This document shows positions 16,527-25,937 of a stretch of 64,000 bases of DNA, one piece after another; the first letter of the stretch is position 1; every line of letters starts with the position of its first letter. The DNA comes from Ruminococcus bromii (lineage in GTDB: Bacteria > Bacillota > Clostridia > Oscillospirales > Acutalibacteraceae): NCBI RefSeq assembly GCF_002834225.1, contig NZ_NNSR01000046.1, positions 1-64,000 of the forward strand. The letters are read 5' to 3'. The notes beneath the pieces were generated by a model. That model was not told the origin of the DNA, did not search any database, and saw nothing but the letters and a program-made list of their open reading frames with translations. The translations under genes were made by a program, and so were the position numbers.

Positions 16527-17294
16527 TTATTTTATACCGTTTTTCTTCATCTGAACATTATAAGAAATTCTTGTGAGAAGTTTTTCGGGTGCAAAATGTC
16601 TGAAGAAGGACACCGCTTTCATTTCAAAGCCGGGTGTGATAATCATTTTGCCCTTCATGGTCATGTCAACGGCATACCTTGCAACAAACTTCGGGTCAAG
16701 TCCTCTTATGCAGAATTTTACATCCGCAACATTATTGAAGTTGGTTTTTACGGGACCCGGGCAAAGTACGGAAACCTTGACATTTTTATTATCCCTACGC
16801 ATTTCTTCATGAATTGCCTGAGTAAGACGGACAACATAATTCTTTGACGCATAGTAGCTTGCAAATGTCGGTCCTGCAAGAAATCCTGCGGCAGAACCTA
16901 CATTGAGAATATATCCGCTGTTTCTCTCCGCCATATCTTTAAGAAAAAGCTTTGTGAGAATGTGAACCGTTGAAACATTTGTGTGAATGAGTTCAAGCTC
17001 TCTTTCAAGCGGAACATCCAAAAATTTTCCGTATGCTCCAAAGCCTGCGTTGTTGACAAGAAAATCAATCTGTTCATTTTCATTCTTAATATGCTCATAC
17101 AAATCCAGGCTGTCACTTTCTCGTGAAAAATCAAGCGTAATTACCCTGACATTCACATTTGAAAGTTCCTCTTTCAGCTTATTGAGCTTATCTGTTGAGC
17201 GTGATACAAGAATAAGGTCATAACCGAGTTCTGCAAGATATCGGGCAATTTCTTTTCCTATGCCCGAACTTGCACCTGTAATCAAAGCCTTCAT
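16527..17294 (-). CDS. Short-chain dehydrogenase/reductase
   Basis: This 255-residue classical SDR has the cofactor motif TGASSGIG at residues 6-13, NNAGFGAYG, a catalytic Ser in NVGSAAG and the YASKNYV active-site Tyr-Lys pair. Arg after the first strand (VSRS) suggests NADP(H). The C-terminal part resembles DltE/YqjQ-type reductases. The gene overlaps the stop codon of the methyltransferase gene by one base, so they are translationally coupled. The substrate is unknown. Confidence 0.9.
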   Translation of the reverse strand: MKALITGASSGIGKEIARYLAELGYDLILVSRSTDKLNKLKEELSNVNVRVITLDFSRESDSLDLYEHIKNENEQIDFLVNNAGFGAYGKFLDVPLERELELIHTNVSTVHILTKLFLKDMAERNSGYILNVGSAAGFLAGPTFASYYASKNYVVRLTQAIHEEMRRDNKNVKVSVLCPGPVKTNFNNVADVKFCIRGLDPKFVARYAVDMTMKGKMIITPGFEMKAVSFFRHFAPEKLLTRISYNVQMKKNGIK

Positions 17295-17938
17295 TAGTTT
17301 TCATCATCCTTCGGTTTTTGTGCTGTGGCACAAAGCCATGTTGTACCTTCCTTAGTGTATGTGTTTATGTTTTGAAAGCCTGCAGATTCAAGTACGGCTC
17401 TGATTTCCTGCGGAGTTACCGACTTGATATTCAGCATATTTTCAACCTTTTCCCACTTGAACGGATCATCGTCTGTTCTGAGCATTTCAAAAAGCAGCAT
17501 AACCGTTCCGCCCTTTTTGAGAACACGAAAAACTTCTTTTACATCATTTTCCTTATCAGGCCAGAAGTAGTAGGTTTCAACTGCCGTGATATTGTCGAAT
17601 GTATTGTCATCAAAAGGCATATCGGATACTGATGCCTGAAGAATTTTCGCTTTGTTGCAGAGTATATTTTTTGAATTGAGTTTTTCGGAGGATTTTACCG
17701 AGAGTTCGGAATAGTCGATTCCGTAAACCTTGCCGTTGGCAACAATTGAGCAAAGTCGGTCAACGGTTTTTCCGCCGCCGCAGCCTATGTCAAGTACAGT
17801 TGCGGTGCGTTCGATATTCATATGTTCAAGTCCCCATGAGGTGAGGCTTGAATGTCCTTTATTCATAGCCTTAATCATCATTTTGCCCCAAAAGCCGTTT
17901 GGCTTTTTAGCATTCTCCACCAACTTGCGGTATTTCAT
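17294..17938 (-). CDS. Class I SAM-dependent methyltransferase
   Basis: The 214-residue enzyme has motif I VLDIGCGGGKT, an acidic residue after strand 2 (YGIDYSE), and a DMPFDDNTFD block with AVETYYFW, as in UbiE/arsenite-type methyltransferases. The start at 17938 is preferred over a GTG nine bases upstream because GGAG lies eight bases before it. It is coupled to the SDR gene. The FWGKMM N-terminal segment often precedes small-molecule methyltransferases of gut Clostridia. Substrate unknown. Confidence 0.88.
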   Translation of the reverse strand: MKYRKLVENAKKPNGFWGKMMIKAMNKGHSSLTSWGLEHMNIERTATVLDIGCGGGKTVDRLCSIVANGKVYGIDYSELSVKSSEKLNSKNILCNKAKILQASVSDMPFDDNTFDNITAVETYYFWPDKENDVKEVFRVLKKGGTVMLLFEMLRTDDDPFKWEKVENMLNIKSVTPQEIRAVLESAGFQNINTYTKEGTTWLCATAQKPKDDEN

Positions 17939-17988
17939 AAAAATCACTCCAATCTGAAATTTTCGTCTATTTACTGTCTTGTTGTCTA

Positions 17989-18639
17989 TTATTTACTTTT
18001 TCTTCCTGTTGAATTAAGTTTTTGGAGTAAGAGTGCAAGGAAAAACGCACCGCCTACTATAACGATGAACCAAACAAATGACATATACAACGGTTGATTC
18101 ATCACACGCAAAAACGGGTATGGACCGTCAATTGCACCGACTATGTTAAGTATAATAAGCACAATCGCATATATTAATGTAGGGATTGTAGCCGTGAAAG
18201 CTGATTTTGTGTTAAGGTGAGGTTCTTTTTCAAAAAGCACAAACGATAAAATTGTAAGAATCGGACACAAAGTATGTAAAAAGGTGAAGTCTTTGTTAAA
18301 AAGCATATAGAGCCAACCGTTTATGCCATCTCCACGCATCGGGGAAAGTACGGCAAGAACTACGATAAATGTTACCGAAAGCACAGCCGCCGCCATATAT
18401 TTGAACATTTGAACCGAGTGCGGAATTTCTTTTCCGCTTTTGAGATATCGCACCTGAAAGCCTGCCATAACCGCACAGGCAACAAGTGCAAACAGGTTGC
18501 TGTCCTCAGTGTAATATACAAGCGGATAGCAGCCTATTTTGAAAAACACGATAATTATTGCGGCAATCTCACAAGCGATAATCGCAAGATTAAATGCCAA
18601 AGCTGTTTTTGTTCGTTTTATTTTAAGTGTATTTTGCAT
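17989..18639 (-). CDS. Six-helix membrane protein (Pr6Pr/AIG1-like)
   Basis: This 216-residue protein has about six transmembrane helices with short loops and a basic C terminus. The YYTEDSNLFAL segment after helix 2, the LHTLCPIL block and the GPYPFLRV loop resemble the Pr6Pr/FAR-17a-like family of bacterial membrane proteins. Its function is not established. It lies 50 bases upstream of the methyltransferase gene in the same direction, so they may share a transcript. Confidence 0.6.
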   Translation of the reverse strand: MQNTLKIKRTKTALAFNLAIIACEIAAIIIVFFKIGCYPLVYYTEDSNLFALVACAVMAGFQVRYLKSGKEIPHSVQMFKYMAAAVLSVTFIVVLAVLSPMRGDGINGWLYMLFNKDFTFLHTLCPILTILSFVLFEKEPHLNTKSAFTATIPTLIYAIVLIILNIVGAIDGPYPFLRVMNQPLYMSFVWFIVIVGGAFFLALLLQKLNSTGRKSK

Positions 18640-18665
18640 TTTTAATCCTTTTCTATATTATTTTG

Positions 18666-20030
18666 TTAATTTCTTTCAATCAATGCCACGCTTTCTACAT
18701 GGGAGGTTCCGGAGAACATATCGCAGGGGGTGATTTCTTTGGGGGTGTAGCCGTTTTCTGTGAAGAATTTTAAATCTCTTGCGAGGGTTGCGGGGTCACA
18801 GGATACATAGACTACACGGCTCGGCGACATTCTTGAAATTGTCTTTACAAGCTCTTCGCCGCAACCTTTTCTCGGTGGGTCAAGGATTACGCAGTCGGGC
18901 TTTAAACCCTCTTTTTCAAGCTGAAATGCGGCATCTGAGGCATCTCCGCAGATAAACCGTGCGTTCTCAATGCCGTTTGCTTTTGCATTTTCATTTGCAT
19001 CTTTCACGGCATCTTCAACAATCTCCGCACCGATAAGCTGTTTACAGGAATCCGCCATTGTAAGACCTATTGTACCCGTTCCGCAGTATAAATCAAGCAG
19101 AATTTCGTCAGATTTAAGATTTGCATATTCTTTGGCTTTGCCGTAAAGCTTTTCAGCCTGTTTTCTGTTAATCTGCCAGAACGAAAACGGTGAAATTTTA
19201 AACTGCAATCCGCAAAGTGTGTCGGTAATATAGTCACTTCCGTAGATTGTTCTGTTTTTTCTGCCGAGAACAACATTTGTTTTTTCTCTGTTAGAATTGA
19301 TAATCACACTTTTTAACTGCGGAAGTTCGGATTTGAGCATTTTCACGAGCAAATCTTCCTGTTTAAGACCGTTTGCGTTGACAACATAGCACACCATAAG
19401 CTCGCCTGAAACCTCGCCGATTCTGATATAAATGTGGCGAAGTCTGCCCTTGCCTGTTGTTTCATCATAAATTTCCGTGTTAGTTTTTGCGATAAAATCT
19501 TTTGTGATTTCAATTACCCTTGCAAAAATTTCGGGCTGTAAAATACAGTCGGTGCAATTGATTATGCGGTGGCTGTGGAATGAATAAAAGCCCGTCACAA
19601 CATTTCCGTCACGGTCAAGACCGACAGGATACTGCGCCTTGTTGCGGTATCTTGTGATATTATCCGACGAAATTATCGGCTTGAAAACAACATTATCAAG
19701 ACCGCCGATGCGTGTTACGGCATCCTCAACTCTTTGCTGTTTTATTTTGCATTCTTCTTCATAAGAAATATGTCGCCATGTGCAACCACCGCACTTCATA
19801 AAGTTTTCGCAGTCGGGAGTAATTCTCGCCTTGGACGGAACGAGAATTTCTTCGATTTTGCCGAAAGCGTAGGTTTTCTTAACCTTTAATATACGCACCT
19901 TGAGTTCGTCACCGATTGCAGAACCCTGTACAAAAACGGCAATGCCGTCATCTGTTCTTCCGACTCCGCTGCCCTCGGCAGTTGCCGAAGTTATTGTAAG
20001 GTTTACAATATCGTTCTTTTTTAAAGTCAT
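18666..20030 (-). CDS. rlmD: 23S rRNA (uracil-C5)-methyltransferase, RlmD/RumA family
   Basis: The 454-residue enzyme makes 5-methyluridine in 23S rRNA using SAM. It begins with a TRAM domain (about 1-60), then an iron-sulfur site with Cys in CENFMKCGGC and the later CILQ. The methyltransferase core has DLYCGTGTIGL, LDPPRKGC and the catalytic SCDPATLARDL. In Firmicutes one homologue (RlmCD) can serve two sites, so the exact uridine is uncertain. The gene has its own promoter and diverges from murC. Confidence 0.9.
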   Translation of the reverse strand: MTLKKNDIVNLTITSATAEGSGVGRTDDGIAVFVQGSAIGDELKVRILKVKKTYAFGKIEEILVPSKARITPDCENFMKCGGCTWRHISYEEECKIKQQRVEDAVTRIGGLDNVVFKPIISSDNITRYRNKAQYPVGLDRDGNVVTGFYSFHSHRIINCTDCILQPEIFARVIEITKDFIAKTNTEIYDETTGKGRLRHIYIRIGEVSGELMVCYVVNANGLKQEDLLVKMLKSELPQLKSVIINSNREKTNVVLGRKNRTIYGSDYITDTLCGLQFKISPFSFWQINRKQAEKLYGKAKEYANLKSDEILLDLYCGTGTIGLTMADSCKQLIGAEIVEDAVKDANENAKANGIENARFICGDASDAAFQLEKEGLKPDCVILDPPRKGCGEELVKTISRMSPSRVVYVSCDPATLARDLKFFTENGYTPKEITPCDMFSGTSHVESVALIERN

Positions 20031-20083
20031 TTTATCACTCTGCCATTTTATGTGTATTTTTAGTTATAATCCTATTCCCCTTT

Positions 20084-20112
20084 ATTTTAGCATTTACTCT
20101 ACAATTTGGCAA
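20084..20112 (-). promoter_or_regulatory. Promoter of the rRNA methyltransferase gene
   Basis: On the minus strand TTGCCA (20107-20112) and TAAAAT (20084-20089) are spaced by 17 bases, and TGC before the -10 makes it an extended one. Confidence 0.65.
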
Positions 20113-20330
20113 CAATTAAAACACAGTATCCGTACAATACACAAAAATTGCACAAATATCAAATTAGGTATTTATTTTTTTGTCCATTCGTCTTATAATA
20201 TGAGTATTGCAGTTCTGTCACGGCATTGCTCTTTGAATGCAAATCAACCTGTGTTCCGACTTAAATACAGGCAAAGCGGAATGATTTTTCCGACAGACAA
20301 ATATACTTATCAGGAATGGAGTGGACTATT
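20113..20330 (+). other. Leader region of murC
   Basis: About 220 noncoding bases lie upstream of murC. A perfect TATAAT at 20194-20199 could be its -10, but no good -35 is found. A small hairpin CGGAA/TTCCG sits near 20277-20292. No T-box element or known riboswitch is recognised. Confidence 0.4.
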
Positions 20331-21716
20331 GTGAATTACGACAGTCTTATGGATAACATAAAAAGAATACATTTTATCGGTATAGGCGGCAGCGGAATGT
20401 GTCCGCTGGCTGAGATTCTTCACCACGAGGGTTATGAGCTTTCGGGTTCGGATATGAACGAGGGTGAAACTCTTGACAGAATTAAGGGTTACGGCATTCC
20501 CGTATTTATGGGACACGCCGCAGAAAATATCAAGGGTGCAGAGCTTGTTGTTTACTCAGCGGCTGTTAAGGAAACTAACCCCGAAAGACAGGCAGCAAAG
20601 GAACTCGGTATTCCGTGCATTGAAAGAAGCGTAATGCTCGGTATTGTTACAAGAAGATACAGAAGAAGTATTGCGGTTTCGGGTACACACGGCAAAACAA
20701 CTACAACCGCTATGCTTTCACAGGTGCTTATCGGCAGCGGTTTTGATCCGTCAGCTATTATCGGCGGAAAACTTCCGTTCATCGGAGGTAACAGCTATGT
20801 CGGTCACAGCGATTTAATCGTTTGTGAGGCCTGTGAGTATGTTGACACATTTTTACAGCTCAATCCGTTTATTTCGATTATTCTTAATATTGACGCAGAT
20901 CATCTTGACTACTTCAAGAATCTTGACAACATTAAGAAGTCATTCAACAAATTTGCTCATCAGACAACAGGCTTGCTTGTTATCAACGGTGACGATGAAA
21001 ACACTCTTGATGCCGTAAAGGATGTTGAGATTGAGAAAATCACCTACGGTTTTGGCGAAAACTGCGATTACAGAGCTGAAAACATCAGCGCAGACAAGGG
21101 TGTTCACGAGCAGTTTGACCTTTACTTCAAGGGGGAGAAGCTCACACAGATTAAGCTTATCGTTCCCGGAAAGCACAACATTTATAATGCACTTGCCGCT
21201 GCGGCTACTGCACATTATCTTGGCGCTACTCCGAAGGAAATTTCCGAGAATCTTCACAAGTTCGGCGGTGTTCACAGAAGATTTGAAATTCTCGGCACAC
21301 CTGACGGAATTACCGTTGCCGATGACTTTGCTCATCATCCCACAGAACTTACCGCAACACTCAATGCCGCAATGAAAATGGGCTTTAACAAGGTTTGGGC
21401 AATATTCCAGCCGCATACATTTTCAAGAACAGCCATGCTCCTTGACGATTTTGCGGAGGCTCTTAAAATTCCGGATCAGGCAATTATTTCGGCTATTCTA
21501 CCTGTTCGTGAAACAAACACATATAACATCTATTCTACTGACCTCGGTGCAAAAGTTCCGGGTTCTGTATGTCTTGACACATTTGAAGAAATTACCGACT
21601 ATGTTTGCAAGAATGCAAAAGAGGGTGACCTCATTCTCACAATGGGCGGTGGTAATGTGTATATGTGTGCCAATATGATTTACAAACAGCTTAAATATAT
21701 GGAAGAAAATAAATAA
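20331..21716 (+). CDS. murC: UDP-N-acetylmuramate--L-alanine ligase
   Basis: MurC adds L-alanine to UDP-MurNAc in peptidoglycan precursor synthesis in the cytoplasm. The protein shows the N-terminal HFIGIGGSGMCPLAEIL nucleotide-like motif, the ATP loop SGTHGKTTTT, the NIDADHLDYF block, and the C-terminal DDFAHHPTE and FQPHTFSRT blocks. A GTG start at 20331 (461 residues) is favoured because GGAGTG precedes it by nine bases; an ATG 15 bases earlier is inside that site. It is a single-gene unit ended by a strong terminator. Confidence 0.95.
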   Translation: MNYDSLMDNIKRIHFIGIGGSGMCPLAEILHHEGYELSGSDMNEGETLDRIKGYGIPVFMGHAAENIKGAELVVYSAAVKETNPERQAAKELGIPCIERSVMLGIVTRRYRRSIAVSGTHGKTTTTAMLSQVLIGSGFDPSAIIGGKLPFIGGNSYVGHSDLIVCEACEYVDTFLQLNPFISIILNIDADHLDYFKNLDNIKKSFNKFAHQTTGLLVINGDDENTLDAVKDVEIEKITYGFGENCDYRAENISADKGVHEQFDLYFKGEKLTQIKLIVPGKHNIYNALAAAATAHYLGATPKEISENLHKFGGVHRRFEILGTPDGITVADDFAHHPTELTATLNAAMKMGFNKVWAIFQPHTFSRTAMLLDDFAEALKIPDQAIISAILPVRETNTYNIYSTDLGAKVPGSVCLDTFEEITDYVCKNAKEGDLILTMGGGNVYMCANMIYKQLKYMEENK

Positions 21717-21732
21717 GATTTTTTAAACAAAC

Positions 21733-21770
21733 AAAAGAACCGTGCTTTTATGGCACGGTTCTTTTTTTTT
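21733..21770 (+). terminator. Terminator of murC
   Basis: A 13-bp stem (21733-21745 and 21753-21765) with a seven-base loop is followed by a T run. Confidence 0.9.
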
Positions 21771-21837
21771 TATTATATTATTTTAAAAAAGGAGTCACGG
21801 AATATCTCGGCTCCTTAATTGATATGACTAATTTTAA

Positions 21838-22959
21838 TTAGAAGTCAAACCTTCTCTTTGCAAAGAACATTCCTGCAACTGCAAATGTAAGAGCTGAAAG
21901 AAGAGCAATTGAAACTACAGGCGAGTCACCTGTTTTAACAACTCCGTTATCATTGTTATTGTTTGTGCTGTCCTTTAACACAACATCAGATGTTGAAGAT
22001 GATACATCAGTTGAAGTTGTCGGATTTGTGTTATCATTACTTTCCGGTGTAATTGTGCCAAGTTCGACAAATGTAAATTCATCACTGTCCTGAACATAAG
22101 TTAAAAGGACATCACTTTTAATTGTTGTAGTGAAACTTTTTTCAATTACAGTACCTTTACCTGTTGAAATAACGGCAGTATAAGTACCGACAGGGAGATT
22201 TTCGGAAGTATGCGTATATACACCGTCGTGAGATGAAGGCTGGAAATAGAACATATCTACAATGGTGTCATCTTTCATAAGATAACCCGAGGGTACTTCA
22301 TAAGGAGCTTTTTCGGACTCATACACAATAACATCCACTTCATTTGTTACAGTATAGTAGTTGATTCTGACTGAACCGTCTTTAGAAAGGGTGAAATCTT
22401 TATCAACTAAAAAATCATTGCCGTTACGAACATTAACATTATAAGTACCTGCTTTAAGGTTATCAGCAACACCTGTTATGCAATCATAATGTTCTGATGA
22501 TGTTGAAAGAAGAATACCTTGAACAAAATCTCCGCCATCGGTTGTGATTAAAGCCTCATATTTTTCATCGGGGGTAAGCGGTTCATCATAAACTACTGCT
22601 TCAATATCATTCGTCACATAATGGTAGTAAATTCTAACAGAGCCGTCCTTTGTAAGTTTAACTTCCGTTGTTGCAGGCTCGTTAAAATAGGGACTGCCTG
22701 TTGCTCCGAATTCATAAGTTCCTGCAGTAAGGTTGTTATAAACTGCGGTTACAGTATCATAATGCTCATTTGAATATACCATTTCGGTATTCTTCAAGTC
22801 ACCTGTTGTTTTGTTAATGCAATAGCTTTTGAAAGGGTTTTCTTGATCGTCAACAACAGTATCAGGAGTTGAAACTGCACCTACGACTGTTACTGTTGCC
22901 ACCAAAAGCATAGTTGCCACAGTAAGCAGACAAACGATTTTCTTTGTAATTCTTTTCAT
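21838..22959 (-). CDS. Wall-anchored surface protein with X25-like repeats
   Basis: The 373-residue protein has a signal peptide (about 1-28), three beta-rich repeats of 80-90 residues, an Asn/Thr/Ser linker and a C-terminal sorting signal: VVKTGDS, a hydrophobic helix and an RRFDF tail. The repeats share HYD...NL-AGTY followed by LTKDGSVRI-Y and VxxDVxxxVY. This NLTAGTYEF...DGSVRI pattern resembles the X25 modules found with starch-active enzymes, which is inference. The start at 22959 has GGAGG seven bases ahead. It diverges from a GHKL/LytTR two-component system, which may control it. Confidence 0.65.
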   Translation of the reverse strand: MKRITKKIVCLLTVATMLLVATVTVVGAVSTPDTVVDDQENPFKSYCINKTTGDLKNTEMVYSNEHYDTVTAVYNNLTAGTYEFGATGSPYFNEPATTEVKLTKDGSVRIYYHYVTNDIEAVVYDEPLTPDEKYEALITTDGGDFVQGILLSTSSEHYDCITGVADNLKAGTYNVNVRNGNDFLVDKDFTLSKDGSVRINYYTVTNEVDVIVYESEKAPYEVPSGYLMKDDTIVDMFYFQPSSHDGVYTHTSENLPVGTYTAVISTGKGTVIEKSFTTTIKSDVLLTYVQDSDEFTFVELGTITPESNDNTNPTTSTDVSSSTSDVVLKDSTNNNNDNGVVKTGDSPVVSIALLSALTFAVAGMFFAKRRFDF

Positions 22960-23008
22960 AATTATTCCTCCGTTATTTTTATTATTGCACATTTTGCAAT
23001 TCAATGTG

Positions 23009-23037
23009 ATTATAATAGCAAAATTTCACAATTACAA
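23009..23037 (-). promoter_or_regulatory. Promoter of the surface-protein gene
   Basis: On the minus strand TTGTAA (23032-23037) and a perfect TATAAT (23009-23014) are spaced by 17 bases, about 50 bases upstream of the start codon. TTTTGC/GCAAAA arms flank the -10. Confidence 0.65.
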
Positions 23038-23169
23038 GCTATTTTCACGAACGGGAACTATTGCGACACGAACAGAAATAAAATGACACAATACGGCTTG
23101 CATTTTGCTGTTAAAACACTTAATATATGTATATACAGCAATAAAATTATGATTTACGGAGAAAAGAAT

Positions 23170-25107
23170 ATGAAAACAAAAAAATTAAAGTATCTTCCTG
23201 CCATTGCGGCATTAGCAATCACTCTGGCAATAATCGGATTTGTTGTCACGGCACTCCTTTTTTCACCCAACAAGCCAGACACTCTTGCCGACACACCAAC
23301 AGAAAATATATGGAGTTACGAAATTCTAAAGGACGGAAAAGTAAGCTCCGTTTATCCTGTATTTGAAGATAAATTAACTGCAACCGTAAACGATACTGAT
23401 TTTTCGGCTTTGTGTATGAAAATAACCCTCCCCGAAATAACCGATGACAAATTTTTGAATTTTTCTCCATCCGGAGTAGCAACCGAGGTGTTCATAGAAA
23501 ACTATCTTGCCTATTCAAATATTGATTTGACCGGTGATGACATAAAAAGAAATAAAGACGGATTTCTTGAAATTCCCGATAATTATCTGTTCACGGGACC
23601 GTCATATTATACCACCGCAAGTATTCCAATATCGCCTGATTTTTCGGGGAATGAAATGAGAATATACACATATTACACGGACGAAAATCCTTATTATTTT
23701 ACTAAATATCCGTCGCTTGCAGATATGTTTCAAAAATCCACAGATGCTGTTGTGGGATCTGTCGGTGCCGTTATTTTATCAACTCTAAGTTTTATTGCGG
23801 CAATCGCATTATGTCTAATCTTCTTTGTAAGAACAAAAAACGGACATAAAAATTACAAAATCCTACTCATGATATTGTTTTTAATACTGTTTGCTTTAAG
23901 ATGTGTGTGTTACTCATCTTCACAGTTGCAAATGAGTTCAAAGGTTCTTTCATCATTCGACTTTTCGATACTATCACGAATATATGTTATACCGATTGTA
24001 TTCTTCGTAGCGTTTATGTTCACTAACTGGAGAAAATTCATTCTTCTTGTATCATCTTTTATCCTGCTCGGGACATACTGCATCTGCTACGGATTTTTCA
24101 GTGAATCCATTGAGTTTATCAATTTTACTGAAGTTTCACTCTCGCTGTACTTTTTGATAACCGTTATAATGCTTGTTTTAGATTTTATTTTTGATGGGCA
24201 GAAGTATAAAAAATACAAAAGTTCAAAATATATTCTGCTGTTTATAATCTGCATTTTTTGCGGTTACACTTTGGCGGCATGTACAAGCGACTCTGACTTT
24301 CTAAGTTACGGAAATAATATTTTGGGCAGCATTTTTGAATTTGGCGAATTCGCACCCCTCAATACTATGTTCTGCACAGTTACGGCAATTATTTCTGTAT
24401 TGATAATTATCAAAGAATTTATTGACGATTATACGGAGTATAAGAAAAGAATTTTTATAGTAAATGAGCGTGCAAGATATGCTTTGCAGAGCTATCAGAT
24501 GTTAAAAAACGGCGAAAAAGAAACCAAAGCTGCTCGCCACGAAATGAATCATCATATGGTTGCAATTTCGGCTATGCTTGATAATAATGACACTCAGAGA
24601 GCCAAAGAGTACATAGAAAAAGTCACTGACAAGCTTAGCAAACTTCCGAAAATTAAATACTGCGACAATATTCTGATAAACTCAATTACAGGTATATATG
24701 CAGAAATAGCTAACGATAACTGCATTAAATTTGAATGTAGTGCAAATGTTCCGGAACAAATCAGCATTGCCGATGAAGATTTGTGTGTGTTTCTTGAAAA
24801 CATGTTTGACAATGCAATTGAGGCTTGTTTAAAAACCGATACAGAACACAGATTTATAAAAACAGATATTAAAGCAAATAAAAATTTTCTGTTTATCTCC
24901 TGTTCAAACTGCTGTTTTGAAAATCTTGTATTTGACAAAAACCATTTTCCCATTTCAGGCAAAAGCGACAAAAACAATCACGGGTACGGAATTATTGCGA
25001 TGAATTCAATTTCAGAAAAATATAACAGCATTTTGATAATTGATTGTACTGATAATGTCTTTACGGTAAAAACAAATATGAGCATAATAAGCTCGGAGGG
25101 TGAGTAA
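23170..25107 (+). CDS. 7TM-type GHKL sensor histidine kinase
   Basis: The 645-residue kinase begins with a membrane helix (about 6-28), has an extracellular domain to about 190, then seven hydrophobic segments to about 420, a coiled region with the histidine block ARHEMNHHMVAIS, and a GHKL ATPase with ENMFDNAIEAC and GYGIIAM. This architecture matches 7TMR-DISM receptors joined to a kinase, often used for carbohydrate sensing. The start at 23170 is chosen because GGAG lies eight bases upstream. The regulator gene starts directly after its stop codon. Confidence 0.85.
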   Translation: MKTKKLKYLPAIAALAITLAIIGFVVTALLFSPNKPDTLADTPTENIWSYEILKDGKVSSVYPVFEDKLTATVNDTDFSALCMKITLPEITDDKFLNFSPSGVATEVFIENYLAYSNIDLTGDDIKRNKDGFLEIPDNYLFTGPSYYTTASIPISPDFSGNEMRIYTYYTDENPYYFTKYPSLADMFQKSTDAVVGSVGAVILSTLSFIAAIALCLIFFVRTKNGHKNYKILLMILFLILFALRCVCYSSSQLQMSSKVLSSFDFSILSRIYVIPIVFFVAFMFTNWRKFILLVSSFILLGTYCICYGFFSESIEFINFTEVSLSLYFLITVIMLVLDFIFDGQKYKKYKSSKYILLFIICIFCGYTLAACTSDSDFLSYGNNILGSIFEFGEFAPLNTMFCTVTAIISVLIIIKEFIDDYTEYKKRIFIVNERARYALQSYQMLKNGEKETKAARHEMNHHMVAISAMLDNNDTQRAKEYIEKVTDKLSKLPKIKYCDNILINSITGIYAEIANDNCIKFECSANVPEQISIADEDLCVFLENMFDNAIEACLKTDTEHRFIKTDIKANKNFLFISCSNCCFENLVFDKNHFPISGKSDKNNHGYGIIAMNSISEKYNSILIIDCTDNVFTVKTNMSIISSEGE

Positions 25108-25824
25108 ATGTACAGAATTGCAATTTGCGATGATGAAAAAATTTTTAACGAATCAGCTCAAGTCTTGCTTGAAAACATTGCACTGAAAAACGGAATTGAT
25201 ATTTCAGTTGAATCGTATTTGAATGCCGACATATTATTAAACGACCTTGAAAACGGAAATAAATATTTTGACCTTGTTTTGTTTGATATAATCATCGGAA
25301 ACAAAAACGGAATTAACATTGCATGCAAAATCAAGCAGAATTTCACGGACATTAAATTTATATTTATGACCTCATATTCCGAATATGCAATTGACGGTTA
25401 TGAAGCGGAACCCTCGGGATTCCTTATTAAGCCTCTGAATGAAGCCAAGTTGAAAAGAGCTTTTTTGAGGGCATTTCAAAATTACAAATCGCAAAGCCTT
25501 ATAATTAAGGAAAACGGAAAAAGCCATTCTATCAATTTAAAAAGTATTTTGTATGTTGAAATTTACGGTAAAACTCTCACCTTCCATTTGAAAGATAACA
25601 AAATTTTAGAGCTTACAAAAACGCTTTCAGAGATTATAAAGCTCCTGCCAAAGGATGATTTTATTCAATGTCACAGAAGCTTTTTGGTTGCACTTAATGA
25701 AATTGAATCAATCACAAGATATCAAATTCTTTTAAGCGGAGGAATGAAAATTCCTGTAAGCAAATTAAGATATACTGATGTGCAAAAAGCTTTAATTGAA
25801 AGCGCTGCGGAAAAAAATATATAA
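25108..25824 (+). CDS. LytTR-family response regulator
   Basis: This 238-residue protein has a receiver domain with Asp8-Asp9, phosphoacceptor Asp60 and the KPL lysine, followed by a LytTR DNA-binding domain (IKENGKSHSINLKSILYVE..., FIQCHRSFLVALNEIESI). LytTR regulators such as AgrA and ComE act with GHKL kinases, and the kinase gene ends immediately before this start. The divergent surface-protein gene is the most likely nearby target. No LytTR direct-repeat site was identified with confidence. Confidence 0.92.
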   Translation: MYRIAICDDEKIFNESAQVLLENIALKNGIDISVESYLNADILLNDLENGNKYFDLVLFDIIIGNKNGINIACKIKQNFTDIKFIFMTSYSEYAIDGYEAEPSGFLIKPLNEAKLKRAFLRAFQNYKSQSLIIKENGKSHSINLKSILYVEIYGKTLTFHLKDNKILELTKTLSEIIKLLPKDDFIQCHRSFLVALNEIESITRYQILLSGGMKIPVSKLRYTDVQKALIESAAEKNI

Positions 25825-25828
25825 AAAT

Positions 25829-25862
25829 GAACAAAGCTCCGTGCGATTACGGAGCTTTGTTC
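25829..25862. terminator. Hairpin between convergent operons
   Basis: A 14-bp perfect stem (25829-25842 and 25849-25862) lies between the LytTR gene and the HtrA gene. A T-rich tail is clear on the minus strand and weak on the plus strand. Confidence 0.8.
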
Positions 25863-25937
25863 GTTAAGAGAGAGTTTTTTGTCTACAGCTTTGGCTGTAT
25901 GAATATTTATATAAAAAGCTAAAAAGCTTGTTGGCTG

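Noticed and set aside
20171..20199. Complete SigA promoter for murC
   Set aside because: Only the TATAAT is convincing; the sequence at the -35 distance is TTTATT with no support.
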